DNA from: Warburgia ugandensis
Lineage: Eukaryota > Streptophyta > Magnoliopsida > Canellales > Canellaceae
Assembly (NCBI GenBank): GCA_035236585.1
Contig: CP141127.1
Coordinates: 62,849,495-62,913,494 of the forward strand
Direction of reading: 5' to 3'
Length of the DNA stretch: 64,000 nt
In this document: positions 48,941 to 59,094 of the stretch, in pieces
How the letters are laid out: each line of letters begins with the position of its first letter
Numbering within the stretch: position 1 is the first letter of the stretch
Notes under the pieces: generated by a model
Seen by the model: the letters and a program-made list of their open reading frames with translations, nothing else
What the model was told of the DNA's origin: nothing
Database searches by the model: none
Translations under genes and position numbers: made by a program

Positions 48941-50296
48941 CTATCGGCAATCAACAAAGGCTTGATGAAAGGCTAGCCAGTCCATACCTAGGATGATGTC
49001 GAAGTCATTCATATCTAAGTGGATAAGATTGGCATGTAGCAAATGGTCCTTGATCAAAATGGGGACATCCTGGAGATAAGAATAGGTGGGAAGTGCCTGG
49101 CCTATAGGAGTCATGACTTCTAGAGTGAAGTCTAGGTCCTGTGGTATAATGTCCAAGGATGATGCAAATTCCCGAGATATGAAAGAATGAGTGGAGCCTG
49201 TATCAAATAGAACTTTAGTAGGTGTATCATAGATAGAAAGAATACCTTCAACAACTACATTTGAAGCTTGGGCTTGATTGGAAGTGAGGGCAAAGACACG
49301 TCCTTGGCTTTTTGGAGCTTGTTCTTCTTTACGCTCTTGTACTTTCCGTTTTGGACAATCCCTAGCAAAATGTCCTGGTTCTCCACAAAGATAGCAAGTG
49401 ATGTTGAAAATAGGACATGTTTTGCCTAAATGACTCCTGTTACACTTAGGGCATGTTTTCCACTCTAGTCTTCTACCCTTGTTTTCAAACGGCTTCTTGA
49501 AAGGTGGCCTGGGTCCAGATGACTGAAATGGTCTCTTTCCTTTGTTTCTCATGGTGTTGATGTTCTTAGTTTCCTTCATCGCATGATTCCTTTGGTAATC
49601 TTTTTCATATAGGGAGGCCATGTCTACTGCCTTGGCTACGGTGGAAGGTTGGAAACCTAGAACTCTGTTCCTGAGTCTTGGGTTGAGTCCATCTACAAAT
49701 CTTTCGGCCGCATCTTCCTCATCAGCACAAGCACGTGGTGCAAATCTTCGGAGGCTAATGAATCTACTTTCATACTGTTGGACGGTCATATTTCCTTGTT
49801 CTAAGTCCATAAATTCCTTTTCCTTCTGTTTCCTTATGTGTTTAGGATAATATTTGTTGTTAAAGACCTTTTTAAACTCTTCCCATCCTATTGTTTCTTG
49901 CTAATCAAAATAAGTTCTTTCCGCTGTTTCCCACCAAAAGGTAACCTCTCCCCTAAACACAAATGTGGCCATGGGTACTTTTCTTTCTTCAGCTATGTTC
50001 ATGGCCTTAAATATCTTTTCAATATCAATTAACCATTTTTTAGCTGTAGATGCTTCATCTTCTCCTGTGAATGAGGGAGCTAGTTTCTGAAACTTTTCTA
50101 ACTGAACCTCAGTCCTATCTATTGCTTTATCAGGGGAAGGATCTCGAGTGGTAGGAGTTTGGCTTTGACTATTCATGTATTGTCCCATGTTCTGTAAGAA
50201 TTGTTGGAATAACTCAGCCATCCTGTTGCCCGACCCAGTGGAGTCCACTGGTGCGGCTTCAGGTCTTGGAGCATTGCTTCCTTTCTTCTTAAGCAT
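48941..50296 (-). pseudogene. gag and protease
   Basis: Two open pieces in one frame: 49901-50296 (131 codons from ATG) and 48941-49810 (289 codons), separated by a stop at 49901-49903. Gag: a Gln-rich N-terminus, 'FQKLAPSFTGEDEASTAKKW' and 'FRGEVTFWWETAERTY', then 'RFISLRRFAP' and 'RFVDGLNPRLRNRV'. Two knuckles follow: 'CPKCNRSHLGKTC' and the canonical CCHC 'CYLCGEPGHFARDC'. The protease has 'VLFDTGSTHSFIS' (active site DTG) and 'DIILGMDWL'. The frame ends with TAG at 48941-48943 and continues in phase into RT. Confidence 0.92.
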
Positions 50297-50422
50297 CTGT
50301 AATCACAAGGTAATTCACCAAACCTTAGTTTATGTTATCCTATTACCCCTTACTCTTTCATGGATGAAACTTGATTATAAGTTATTCTCCTCATAACTGG
50401 GCTATGAGTAATGTTAAACCGT
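50297..50422 (-). other. Leader between PBS and gag
   Basis: About 125 bp of untranslated leader, short for an LTR element. Nothing else is visible. Confidence 0.6.
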
Positions 50423-50434
50423 GCTCTGATACCA
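50423..50434 (-). other. Primer-binding site, initiator-Met tRNA
   Basis: Minus strand TGGTATCAGAGC, two bases after the 5' LTR end (…CGTCACA then GT). It is an exact match to the usual plant tRNA-iMet PBS. Confidence 0.95.
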
Positions 50435-50436
50435 AC

Positions 50437-53010
50437 TGTGACGACCCGGGTTTTTATATGATGCAATTTTGATAAAAGGCGAGATCTCTTGTTTTATAAG
50501 TTGAAATGCATGAAAATCTTTTTGGTTTGGAAAACAATATTTCATAAAAACCTTGAGTGTCAAAACACATTGTCAAATTATCTAGCCATGGCAAAGTTTA
50601 AATCAATATTGTTCCCAAGAAAGTGTTAGTCACAGCCCAGCTATTAGAGAGTAACTACAATCAAGTAACATTGAAAGATAAGGTAGGGGTTTTACTTACT
50701 TGTACTTAGTTTGGGTGGTTCCTAGCACAAGCGTTCCTTGCCCTTAAGTATTTACTTAGTGTCTGAAAAATGTTAAGGATTGGGTGAGTATATACTATAC
50801 TCAGTAGGAGCCTATCACTACTAGTTTTATAATGCATGAGATGTATTAAAATCATATGCTTTTTCAAAACATGTGCATGTTTGAATACTCACGTCCAATA
50901 TCGATATAAGAATCCGTTATCAAACTGAAACACTAACGATTTAAAGGATCACCAAATCCAAAATCGAAAGTATCATATACATACATATATCATAACATTA
51001 TGATATGCATAAGATGCTTCATGGAATCCAACTCATGGATCTCTAGTATGGTATGGTCGACCAACCTCATATCATGCCATATGAAATGCACATAAATCAT
51101 CAAACCATAGGGTCCAACTATGCCCACGACCTCCTCGCCGTGTGGTCCCCAGGTACCTGAGGACACTCGATCATAGCCTCCACGGGGCCTATGACACGTC
51201 AACCCAGTGCCGTGACACCAGTGGTAGCCCCCTGTACCACATGCAGTCGACGTAGGGACTTGCCTCTTTTTGGACTTGGTACCCATCCACCTAATAGTGG
51301 TAGAGGCCGGGTGGCCAACCTAGACCCCTCGGCATAGCACCCATGGGCTTACTAGCCCAAATCACATAGGATCAAATAAGTCAAAACCTCTTTTCAAAAC
51401 CTGTCCTCTTTGGGTCCCTCACAACTGCCTGGCCCTTGGCACTCTAGCGTCTTTTGGCAACCCCAAGGACATGCAATCTTTGCAAGAACTTAATGCTCAT
51501 AGATCATGCAATGTATGCAATAGTTTGCAAAACATGTCTATGCATAATGTATATACAAAACATGTCTATGCATAAAGCATTTGTCACATGCATGCTAAAC
51601 AAGTCATATACTTAAATCATGTATTTGCAAAACAATCATAGTTCTTTTAAAAGAATCTAGTAGTGATAGAGCACCTACCTGGCTAGGTTGCGTTAACCCC
51701 TTGTCCTCGTATGCTCCTGGCCATGGTTTGGGGAATCAAGGTTAGTTTAGCTTATCTTTTATGGGTTTTAAAGTGGTTAGTCTTATTACTTAGGCATTAG
51801 GGGTCCATCCCTATGCCTATGAGCGTCCTAAGGTCCTAATTGGGCCTTGGTATCCTCAGTTTTCCAAAGGTCTAGCGGCTACGCACCACTACCCTATTCT
51901 AAGGGTCATGCATACCTTTTATTGGGTCTTGATTAGGGATTTTATAATTTGGATGTATCCGCATTATCGATACGGACACAACGCCTTTTGCGGCACCTCA
52001 ATCGGAGCTCTAGATCTCAAGTTATAAGCGTTTTAGTATTGCACGTACATAGGCGTCTTAAGAATAAAAAACGGAATGCTAGGGCGCTGCGCGTCTGCGT
52101 CGTGCGCCCCGGCTTCCCTAAGGAACGAGAAATCCCATAGCGCTAGCATGCTGTGTGTCTGTGGCGTGCGCCTCAGTGGGCGCGTCTGCAGACACACCGG
52201 GTTTTCCGCCTGACTGTCTCTTTTGCGGGTGCATCCCCGGACGCTCTCGTTTGGTTTTTTTTCAAATGGGGTCGACGTGGGACGTTCCCAATGGAACATC
52301 CTCAGGACACCCTGGTTCGACCCCGTCGAACCAGTGCGGCCTAGGGAACGTCCCTAGGTCCTTGGTGAGTCTCTAGGGCTCCATTTTGCATGGTTTTTCA
52401 TGCAAAAACCTAGGGAAATTGATCTTAGAACTATGGTGGAGATGGGTTTTGAGGGATCTTGGGCATACCTGGCTCATTGCTGGGTTTTTCTCCTTGTTTT
52501 CCCCTCTAGGTCACTGCTCCTCAACGGGTTTTCTTCCACGTTTTGGGCTGTCACTAGAGGCGCCCAAGAGCTCTATTTATAGAGCTATGAGAGGGTTCTA
52601 GAGGGGGCTCTCACCGCCTTTGAATGGCGGTGGAGAAACCTCCAAAATGGCGGTGATTTCTCCTCCAATCACCGCCGTTCTAGAACCCTCTAAAGGTTGA
52701 AGATGAAGGGGTGCCCGTATCAAAACGGGCCCCTACGATTTTGCAGGGTAAATTCGTTTTTTAATAAAATTACATTTTTGCCCATGAACTTCAAAGGGCC
52801 ATAACTTGCCTATTTTAACTCCGTTTTGGGTGATTTTGGTCTCGTTGGATTCCTTTTTCTGAGATGAATCTAATGGAACCATTATTAGGACCAAATTTCT
52901 AGGTTCAGTCATGGTGGATAGTGAAATGGCTAAAATGCCCTTATCTTAAAAAACTGAACTTTTCATTGCTAAACTTGGAATTTCAATATTACAAAATTGG
53001 AATCATTACA
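50437..53010 (-). mobile_element. 5' LTR of Tekay-like element
   Basis: 2574 bp with the same ends as the partner LTR. It lacks a short segment present in the partner (around 45128-45150) and has scattered substitutions. The TATA box on the minus strand lies at 52573-52582. The short open frames in it have no recognisable domains and differ in length from those of the partner. Confidence 0.95.
52573..52582 (-). promoter_or_regulatory. TATA box in 5' LTR
   Basis: CTATAAATAG on the minus strand, conserved with the 3' LTR. Placed in the first third of the LTR (438 bp after the LTR start on the minus strand), it is the probable core promoter for the element's RNA. Confidence 0.6.
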
Positions 53011-53169
53011 CCCGGAGAAGAGGAAGGTAGGTTATTTATAAGAATTTGGATGTCTCTAATGGCCACGATGCATTTTCCCTGGGAAACTGGGGAGAAGCAA
53101 AGCCATGAGGGGTGTATGGGCACCCCAAAGTAGACAATCTTATGACTGTTGGAACCCTGGGGTGTTACA

Positions 53170-53274
53170 AATGGTATCAAAGCTTGTTCCTCTCGTGGTG
53201 TGGTTGCTAAGATGCACGTAGGTGCTTGCATGTGGTAAGACACGCAGTGACATGTGCCCCTAAAGGGGGATAGG
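53170..53274 (+). other. TRIM internal segment with PBS and PPT, right arm
   Basis: 105 bp. PBS TGGTATCAAAGC (53172-53183), one mismatch from the initiator-Met type, and the PPT 'taaagggggatagg' ending at 53274 just before LTR E. The middle shares 'cgtggtgtggttgctaag' with the reverse complement of the left-arm internal segments. No coding sequence. Confidence 0.85.
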
Positions 53275-53546
53275 TGAAGCCTTGGCCGATGAGGGCAAGT
53301 TGATAAGGGCGGGCTGATGAGGGCAGGCCAAAAAGAGCTGGCAAGCTTCTAGGCAAGGTGAGGAACTGAGAGTTTAGTCCCACATTGCCCGGGGAAGAAG
53401 AAGTTGGGCCATTTATAAGAATTTAGGTGTCTCTAACGGTCACGATGCGTTTTCCCTGGGAAACTAGGGAAAAGCAAAGCCATGACGAGTGTATGGGCAC
53501 CACAAAGCGGACAATATTGTGACTGTTGGAATCCTAGGGTGTTACA
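53275..53546 (+). mobile_element. TRIM LTR E
   Basis: 272 bp, uninterrupted, start TGAAGCCTTGGCC, end GGTGTTACA, followed by the CCAAG duplication. It is the best copy to use as a reference for the family. Confidence 0.9.
53377..53418 (+). promoter_or_regulatory. USE-like box plus TATA in TRIM LTR
   Basis: GTCCCACATTG (53377-53387) differs at one position from the plant snRNA upstream sequence element RTCCCACATCG. The TATA box TTTATAA (53412-53418) starts after 24 intervening bases. This layout matches plant snRNA-type promoters, where USE-to-TATA spacing decides the polymerase. Presence of the motif pair is seen directly; promoter function is inferred. Confidence 0.55.
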
Positions 53547-54643
53547 CCAAGGCTAGTTTTTCCCTTGAAGTGACAGCCAAGGAAAGACACCTTGAATCTA
53601 ATCTTTATCCTTCTTTTCATTGCATTTAGATCCCTTTTTGTTTCATTGCAATCCCTTCTTGCTTTCCTTAGTGTTCTTCAATCTTGCCTTTAGTTTCTAG
53701 TACAATTTTTATTATTTCAAGCATGCTTATTCATGATTGATTGTTGGAACAACTAACTTGTAGTGGTGTGGTGATTAAGAGCAAGTGAACCTCATTGTAA
53801 TAGAATTTAATTTTCAGTTTGGATTACATGTATTGGACATGAGGTCGATAAATTTTTTATGTGATTCAATGGAGCTATTTGGATTTTTCAATTCATACTT
53901 ATGTTCAGCAATTAATAATCTTTGTTAGTGAATGGTTACTTTCATTAGAATTGATTAAATCTATGTTCCATTTAGTGAAAGATTGAAATAGCATGGTGCT
54001 GGAATTTGTGTGGATGAATTGTTTATGTTAATTTCCAAGCACCGTACACTTTATGCTCACTGGACTTTTTAAATCCCAACTAAATTGTTTGACATCTTAG
54101 TCAATGTTAGGGTATGGTTGCCTGCTTTAGGATTCCAAAGTTGTAGATTAGATCCATTTTTTCCCAATGAATCATGTGTACCATTCCATGGCCACATGCA
54201 TAATACTTGGGTAGTTCTCCTTCCACTACTTGTTAGTGATTATTTTCCTTTATTCCACTTGTTTAGCTGTAGTTAGATTCCATTAGTTTGAATCTTAGTT
54301 AGTTTATAATTTGTAGTTAGGAAAATAACTAATTTTGTCATATTTGCTAAAGTAGTTGATCGGTTGCTTAGTTTAGTTTGATTCGCATGATTTTAGAAAG
54401 TTGCTTAATTTCTATTTTAGAAAATTTTAGCTCAGGAAATTTTTAATTTTAGCATGTTTCTAGTTTTTCCGTAATTTCTATTTCCGCATGTCAATTACCA
54501 TTATTGGTTTAGGTTGAATATCTCTTGAATTTTGGCTAGGTTAGATAATTTGATGTAGGGACCACTAGTATCACAATCATTCAATTCCTCGTGGGATTGA
54601 CCACCTCATGTTAGAATACTATGATTGATTCATGCACTTGTTA

Positions 54644-57253
54644 TTTTAACTTTAAAATCACAGTATGTTACTTTTTTTTGGGATTTCCAACTCTTACTAC
54701 TGACTAAAAGACTTGTAGGCAAAGTTGCCATTGGTTCAAGCATCACATGATGAATTTTTTACATGAAACTTTAATGGTAGGATTATGACTTGACATTAAT
54801 ATACCATTTAAGATTTGTATATGCTTTAGCAAGAATTGGTCTCACAACCTATCCAAAATCAATAGGGTTGATACTATGTTCCTTCAGTCAATCAATCTCA
54901 TTGTTAGGATATTATGCATTGGATTTTTCTATGAAAATTAAACAAATAATCTTGAATTAACAAAATTACTTCTATTAATATTTTATTATGTTTTTATGAG
55001 TTTTGGTTAGTCAACTAATCATGAAGCAATAAGGTTTGTACTATGATTCTACTAATAGGCAATATGACCAAATAGTGGAAATTTTCCAATACATTTAAAT
55101 ATAAAAATAATTCTTGTGGTAAAATATTTATTCAAAATTTGATGAAATTTTGATAGGATTTGACTTTGGAGAAGACCGAAGGAAAATCAACAAGTTACTA
55201 ACTCAGTTCTGTCAGACAAGCTTAAAACCTTGTGACACTTCCCTCAATAGGTTTGAACATCAAAACTTAGATTTTTAACTAAAACTTTAAAGTAGTTCCT
55301 AAATGTGATGAGTATGTTTCATTTAGAATTTGGTAAATTGATACAGGAAAAGAGTCGATATATGGGTTAGGTTACTAACTGCCAAACATAGTTTGTTGTT
55401 AAGAGTTAACTGAAAAGATTTGTGATGTAGATATAATATATACTTTAGATAGGTTATAAAATATATGGATACAAATATTAGTTGATAAATAATAACATGA
55501 AAGAAACTATTTTCAAAAATAAGATGTTTAGGTCATTAGATTGATGACAAAAGTTAGACTAGTTATTGTTTACTGGTTACTTGATTGGACAGTAGGCACT
55601 ATGAGTGCTACAATGGGTACAAGATTTTTCTTCCACTTGATAAAACTTATTAAGGGACTAAATCATGAACCAATTAACTAAATTAGTATCCAAAAAAATA
55701 AACTAAACAACTAATTATTCTAACATGAATTATCATACTCTTAATGTTGTTTGTAGTCTCCTGATTATAAGTAAGAATAATTAATTGTTAGAATAATTCA
55801 TGTTAGAATAATTAATTGTTTATGGTAGTAAGTAAGAACTTTGACATTGTTTAGTTTATGGTAGTAAGCAAAGAAGCATATGACATGATTATGAGAAATT
55901 AATTGATTTGTGAGCTCTCATGACATCATGCTTTGTGAGATATGGATACTATGTATGATGTGCTTATGATGTGCATAAACATCATTGTGAGATTATGTGA
56001 TTGGGTATTTCTAGTGACTTGATTTACCTTATGTTATGAAATATGATGATATTTGAATGGCATGTTCATGTTACATGATGCTTGTTATGTGGACCCTATA
56101 TGGGTGAGTTATGTAATATATTCTCATATGTGGACCCTATGTAGGTGAGAAATATGTGATTGCTGATATGGACCCTATGTGGGTGAGATATGTGTGAATG
56201 CTTATTTGGATCCTAAGTGGGTCAGATATATGGTAGGACACTAAGGAACTGAGCTTTTAGGTGACTAGAGTTAGTCGTGCAAGGGCTATTATGCCCTGTG
56301 GCCTATGGTAGGAGCATTTAGATTGGCCCTTGACCTCTGAATGAGGATGCTTGCCAATGTATGACTTATGTTCATAGAATATGTGTCATGGGCAGATTGA
56401 TCCTACTCATATTTGCCTCCACATAAGAGTGATATAGTCTATTATATCTACGGACGAACATAGAATGGGTGATGCTTTGTGCTACATGCACAGTGACCAA
56501 CTTGAGCTTAGACATGATATGCATGTTAGTCATCCTTAAGGGTTGAAACCATTGCTTATTTGGCTTGTGGCAAGATGCTACCATTATGATCTATGTTGAC
56601 AGTTATCATAATATGTGTGTTTTTCTGATGTTACTATTCACTTTTAAACATTATTTGTGATTCAGAATCACATATTATTGCTTAGAATTGTTATTGGTGA
56701 TAATAGTTTCTATATAATATATTGCTCATGAGATACCACTTGAAATGCAGAGATTTTCAAACCTAGTTTAGGGGATTTATCCATTGAGTATTCGTACTAA
56801 TCCCTCCAACATTTTCAAGGGAGGATTCTAATTTTGCATAGATTGGATGGTATAGGAGGTGCAGAGGATTAGAGGCATTGAGAAAGGTACGGTGGAGCAA
56901 CTTAGCCATTTATTTGATTAGTAGAACTTATACATTAAACATTTATTAAAGTTATTGTTGATGGACATGTAATGACATTGACTATTATGTGTAGTACATT
57001 TTATGAACTTACTAGTTGGCTGTGGCTATGATCAATGGGTCTTGAATGTGCTCATATTAGTACTAAGGTATTTTGAGTATGTAAGATGTTTTTTGGTAAG
57101 GATGATTGAATTTCAAGAAGTGGTTCTTAGAAAATAAGTATGTGATGGTTTTAATTCTTCAAAAATGTTTATTTAAAAAATAAAAATTATAAGGCTACCC
57201 TAACATTTTCAAAAAGATATTTAATAAAACCATTTTAAAAAACTCAAGACATC
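54644..57253 (+). mobile_element. Gypsy LTR-like piece, plus orientation
   Basis: The part from 55900 to 57250 resembles the later half of the 8047-11598 LTR: 'gatgatatttgaatgg' region, a 'ttgg...cttgacctc' region near 56310-56340, the 'tgacattgactattatg' region near 56970, and an end 'ctcaagacatca' at 57253 that is a decayed CCCGGGTCGTCACA. Positions 54644-55900 are AT-rich with small internal duplications and no motif; they may be another repeat. Confidence 0.4.
56086..56234 (+). repeat. Four-copy tandem repeat, about 40-bp units
   Basis: Units begin at 56086, 56127, 56167 and 56205, each starting with a form of 'tatgtggaccctatgtgggt' and differing at several positions; periods are 41, 40 and 38 bp. 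The fourth unit is the most diverged (tttggatcctaagtgggt). It lies inside the LTR-like block. Confidence 0.8.
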
Positions 57254-57449
57254 AAATCTAGAGTGCTCTACATCAACATACTAAGGCTCTCTCCTCTAAT
57301 GATTGTTCACTCTATTATAGAAAAAAATTATTATAAAAGCACATTTTACTATGGAATTGGAGCTTTATAGAAAGGTTAATTGGGGGATTCCAGATGGTCC
57401 TCCTTGATGATTACACAGGAGGGTTTTAAAGTTGGCATAAAGAAGTTGC

Positions 57450-57840
57450 TTATATGACTGTCGACTTTATAAATATTTTAGAAGTTGTTTGAAAATAAAT
57501 AACTTGAAATATATATACTTAAGAAGTCATTTAAGCATAAGCGACTTTAAAAAACTGGTGTGAGAAGGGAAAAAGCTACTTTAAAAGTTATCAACTTTTG
57601 AAGTCATTTTCATGAAAACAACTTAAAAATTGATAACTTTTAAAGTCATTTTAAGGAGCGACTTGAAAATTATAGCAATAAATTTGGTGGGAATATTTTA
57701 TTTAGTGGAAATGGACTTTTAAAGTTATTTATATAAATGACTTTAAAAATTCCTCACTTTTAAAGTCATTTAGTTCTAAGTGACTTCAAAAGTTAGATAT
57801 TTTTTAAAGTTGTTTAGTACTAAACGACTTCTAAAGTCTT
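57450..57840. repeat. CACTA subterminal repeat array
   Basis: At least ten copies of a short word of the form aaagtcattt or its reverse complement (aaatgacttt) occur in about 390 bp, often paired as small palindromes, for example 'aacttttaaagtcatttt' and 'gcgactttaaaa'. Such arrays are the binding sites of CACTA transposases near the element ends. Confidence 0.7.
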
Positions 57841-58554
57841 CAATGGCTGTCAAAGTATGTTTTTCCTTTATCTTCTTCTTCTCACGGTTTCAACATGGCG
57901 GCTTTGTCTTTGGGCCTTATGCTTCACTCTTTTTCCCTTACTACTTTCTTTTTTTATATTTTTACTATTTGTGTCATGGAAAAAACTATAAGTAAACCAC
58001 AACTTCTTTTAAATCACACAAATTTTTTTTTCTTATTACTAAGTTTTCTATGTTTTTATTTTATAGATCATGTGGGTTTTTGCCCTACTTATCATGGGGT
58101 TAAAGAATCTGTTTGATCATCCTGATTTCACCAAAATTGTATGATTTCATTGAAAATGACAATTACTTGTCTCTCAAGCCTCACTATTGAAGAAAGGGAG
58201 AACAATACAATTTGTGGTTCTCACCCAAAATTAGGGTTTGATGAAGAGTGGTGATTATAACATCAACTTTTGGCCTATTTTGATAAAAAGGAGTCGTGTC
58301 AACTAAACACTAGGCCAGATTTGATGAATAATAACAGATTCGCTCTTTGATCTTAGCTGATAAGATCTAATAATTTGTAACATTTTGATATATATGCAAC
58401 ATTGGATGTAATAAAAAATAATTTAATTTCCTTGTTGATGTGTTTGTTTATATATACATATGATTGTGTTGTAAAATAAGTTTTATTGTGTATTTATGTA
58501 AATTTGTAAGGTACAAAAGGTAAATAAATATATATTTCATATGAAAAATTAAAA
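57841..58554 (+). other. CACTA 5' region without recognisable gene
   Basis: AT-rich with two overlapping hydrophobic low-complexity open frames (57780-58116) that I consider chance. No domain is visible. Confidence 0.3.
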
Positions 58555-58635
58555 ATTATTAAAGTCATTTTTTTGAAAATGACTTTAAAAGTGCATAATT
58601 TAAAGTCGTTTTGTTGGAAACGACTTCAATGGTAC
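58555..58635. repeat. Second cluster of CACTA-type repeat words
   Basis: The same words recur ('ttaaagtcattt', 'aatgactttaaaag', 'taaagtcgtttt', 'aaacgacttcaa') about 700 bp after the main array and before the transposase. They tie this stretch to the same element. Confidence 0.6.
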
Positions 58636-59094
58636 TTTTGTTTTAAGAATTATTTCATTGACTTTTGCCATGCCTTTTCCCTCTCTGTTTATTATCTGTA
58701 CACAAAAACTAAATCAGACTTCTATTTCCCTGCTCTAAACCAAATCCTACATGTGTGAATTAGAATTACATTCACAAATTCAAGGTCAATATTGATTTTT
58801 GAGTGTTGGTTAGCATCTTTATGTTTTCTCATATGTATTATGCATATTTGAAGAATTTTTACAAGGTTGAGGGTTAGAAATTGTTCTTATGAATGTTTAT
58901 TTCATTCATGAATGTGTTTGTCATAATTTGTTTCTTTTTTTCTTTTCTTTTTTTAGTCAATTGAAAATTTCCATGAAATGTAGTTATTTTGAATACTTCT
59001 AATTCATGTATATCTAGTGTTTGGTAAAATGGCTAACCTAATCTTTTCATGTCTTACAAGTCTCCACACAAATTTGCTTTGATTTCTTATGATA

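Larger units (their letters stand above)
43257..53010 (-). mobile_element. Structurally complete Tekay-like Ty3/gypsy chromovirus
   Basis: 9754 bp on the minus strand: LTR of 2574 bp, PBS for initiator-Met tRNA, gag, protease, RT, RNase H, integrase with a chromodomain-like C terminus, PPT, LTR of 2602 bp, and a perfect 5-bp target duplication. Gag to RT lie in one reading frame, interrupted only by stops; two frameshifts follow. LTRs differ by a few percent plus small indels by eye. A long LTR, a single gag-pol frame and a chromodomain are typical of the Tekay/Del lineage. It cannot make its own proteins in this state. Confidence 0.95.
43151..53169 (+). mobile_element. TRIM LTR D, split by the Tekay-like element
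   Basis: The parts are 43151-43256 and 53016-53169, 260 bp in total. It begins TGAAGCCTTGGCC and ends GGTGTTACA. The break lies at CCCGG, duplicated at 53011-53015. The USE-like box GTCCCACATTA (43241-43251) is left of the insertion and the TATA box (near 53033) is right of it. Confidence 0.85.
42439..53546. mobile_element. Inverted TRIM composite with one shared target duplication
   Basis: Five LTR copies (A to E) of one short LTR element lie in two arms. The left arm, minus orientation: A 42439-42681, B 42734-43023, C stub 43118-43148. The right arm, plus orientation: D 43151-43256 plus 53016-53169, E 53275-53546. Between LTRs are only short internal segments with PBS and PPT. LTRs begin TGAAGCC and end GTTACA. 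Outer edges are both LTR 3' ends, so the whole forms an inverted structure of about 1.35 kb without the nested Tekay-like element. No coding sequence. Confidence 0.85.
28909..54638 (+). mobile_element. Athila-like Ty3/gypsy element containing nested insertions
   Basis: Order: left LTR (split by a solo LTR), tRNA-Asp-type PBS, leader, gag relic, protease relic, non-coding 3' region, truncated LTR copy, and a second LTR copy (split by a TRIM composite that is itself split by a Tekay-like element). Removing the insertions leaves about 11.7 kb. No reverse transcriptase, RNase H or integrase remains between protease and the 3' LTR. A candidate 5-bp duplication (TGTTA) borders the whole. All coding parts are broken. 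Confidence 0.6.
40963..54638 (+). mobile_element. Athila-like LTR copy 3, split by nested insertions
   Basis: The two parts are 40963-42438 and 53552-54638, about 2.56 kb together. It starts TAATAAGTATTGAATTTTTC (TG changed to TA). The halves join within 'gatccaag|gctagtttttc', matching 'gatccaaggttagtttttc' in copy 1. The right part ends with 'gggattgaccacctcatg' and 'gattcatgcact'. A TATA box lies at 42120-42130. The candidate target duplication TGTTA follows at 54639. Confidence 0.7.

Noticed and set aside
56086..56234. Centromeric satellite
   Set aside because: Only four 40-bp units with decay, embedded in an LTR; centromeric satellites form long uniform arrays.
57780..58116. Hydrophobic frames that could look like membrane peptides
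   Set aside because: Two overlapping phases are open in a T-rich stretch between CACTA repeat clusters. No conservation is visible.
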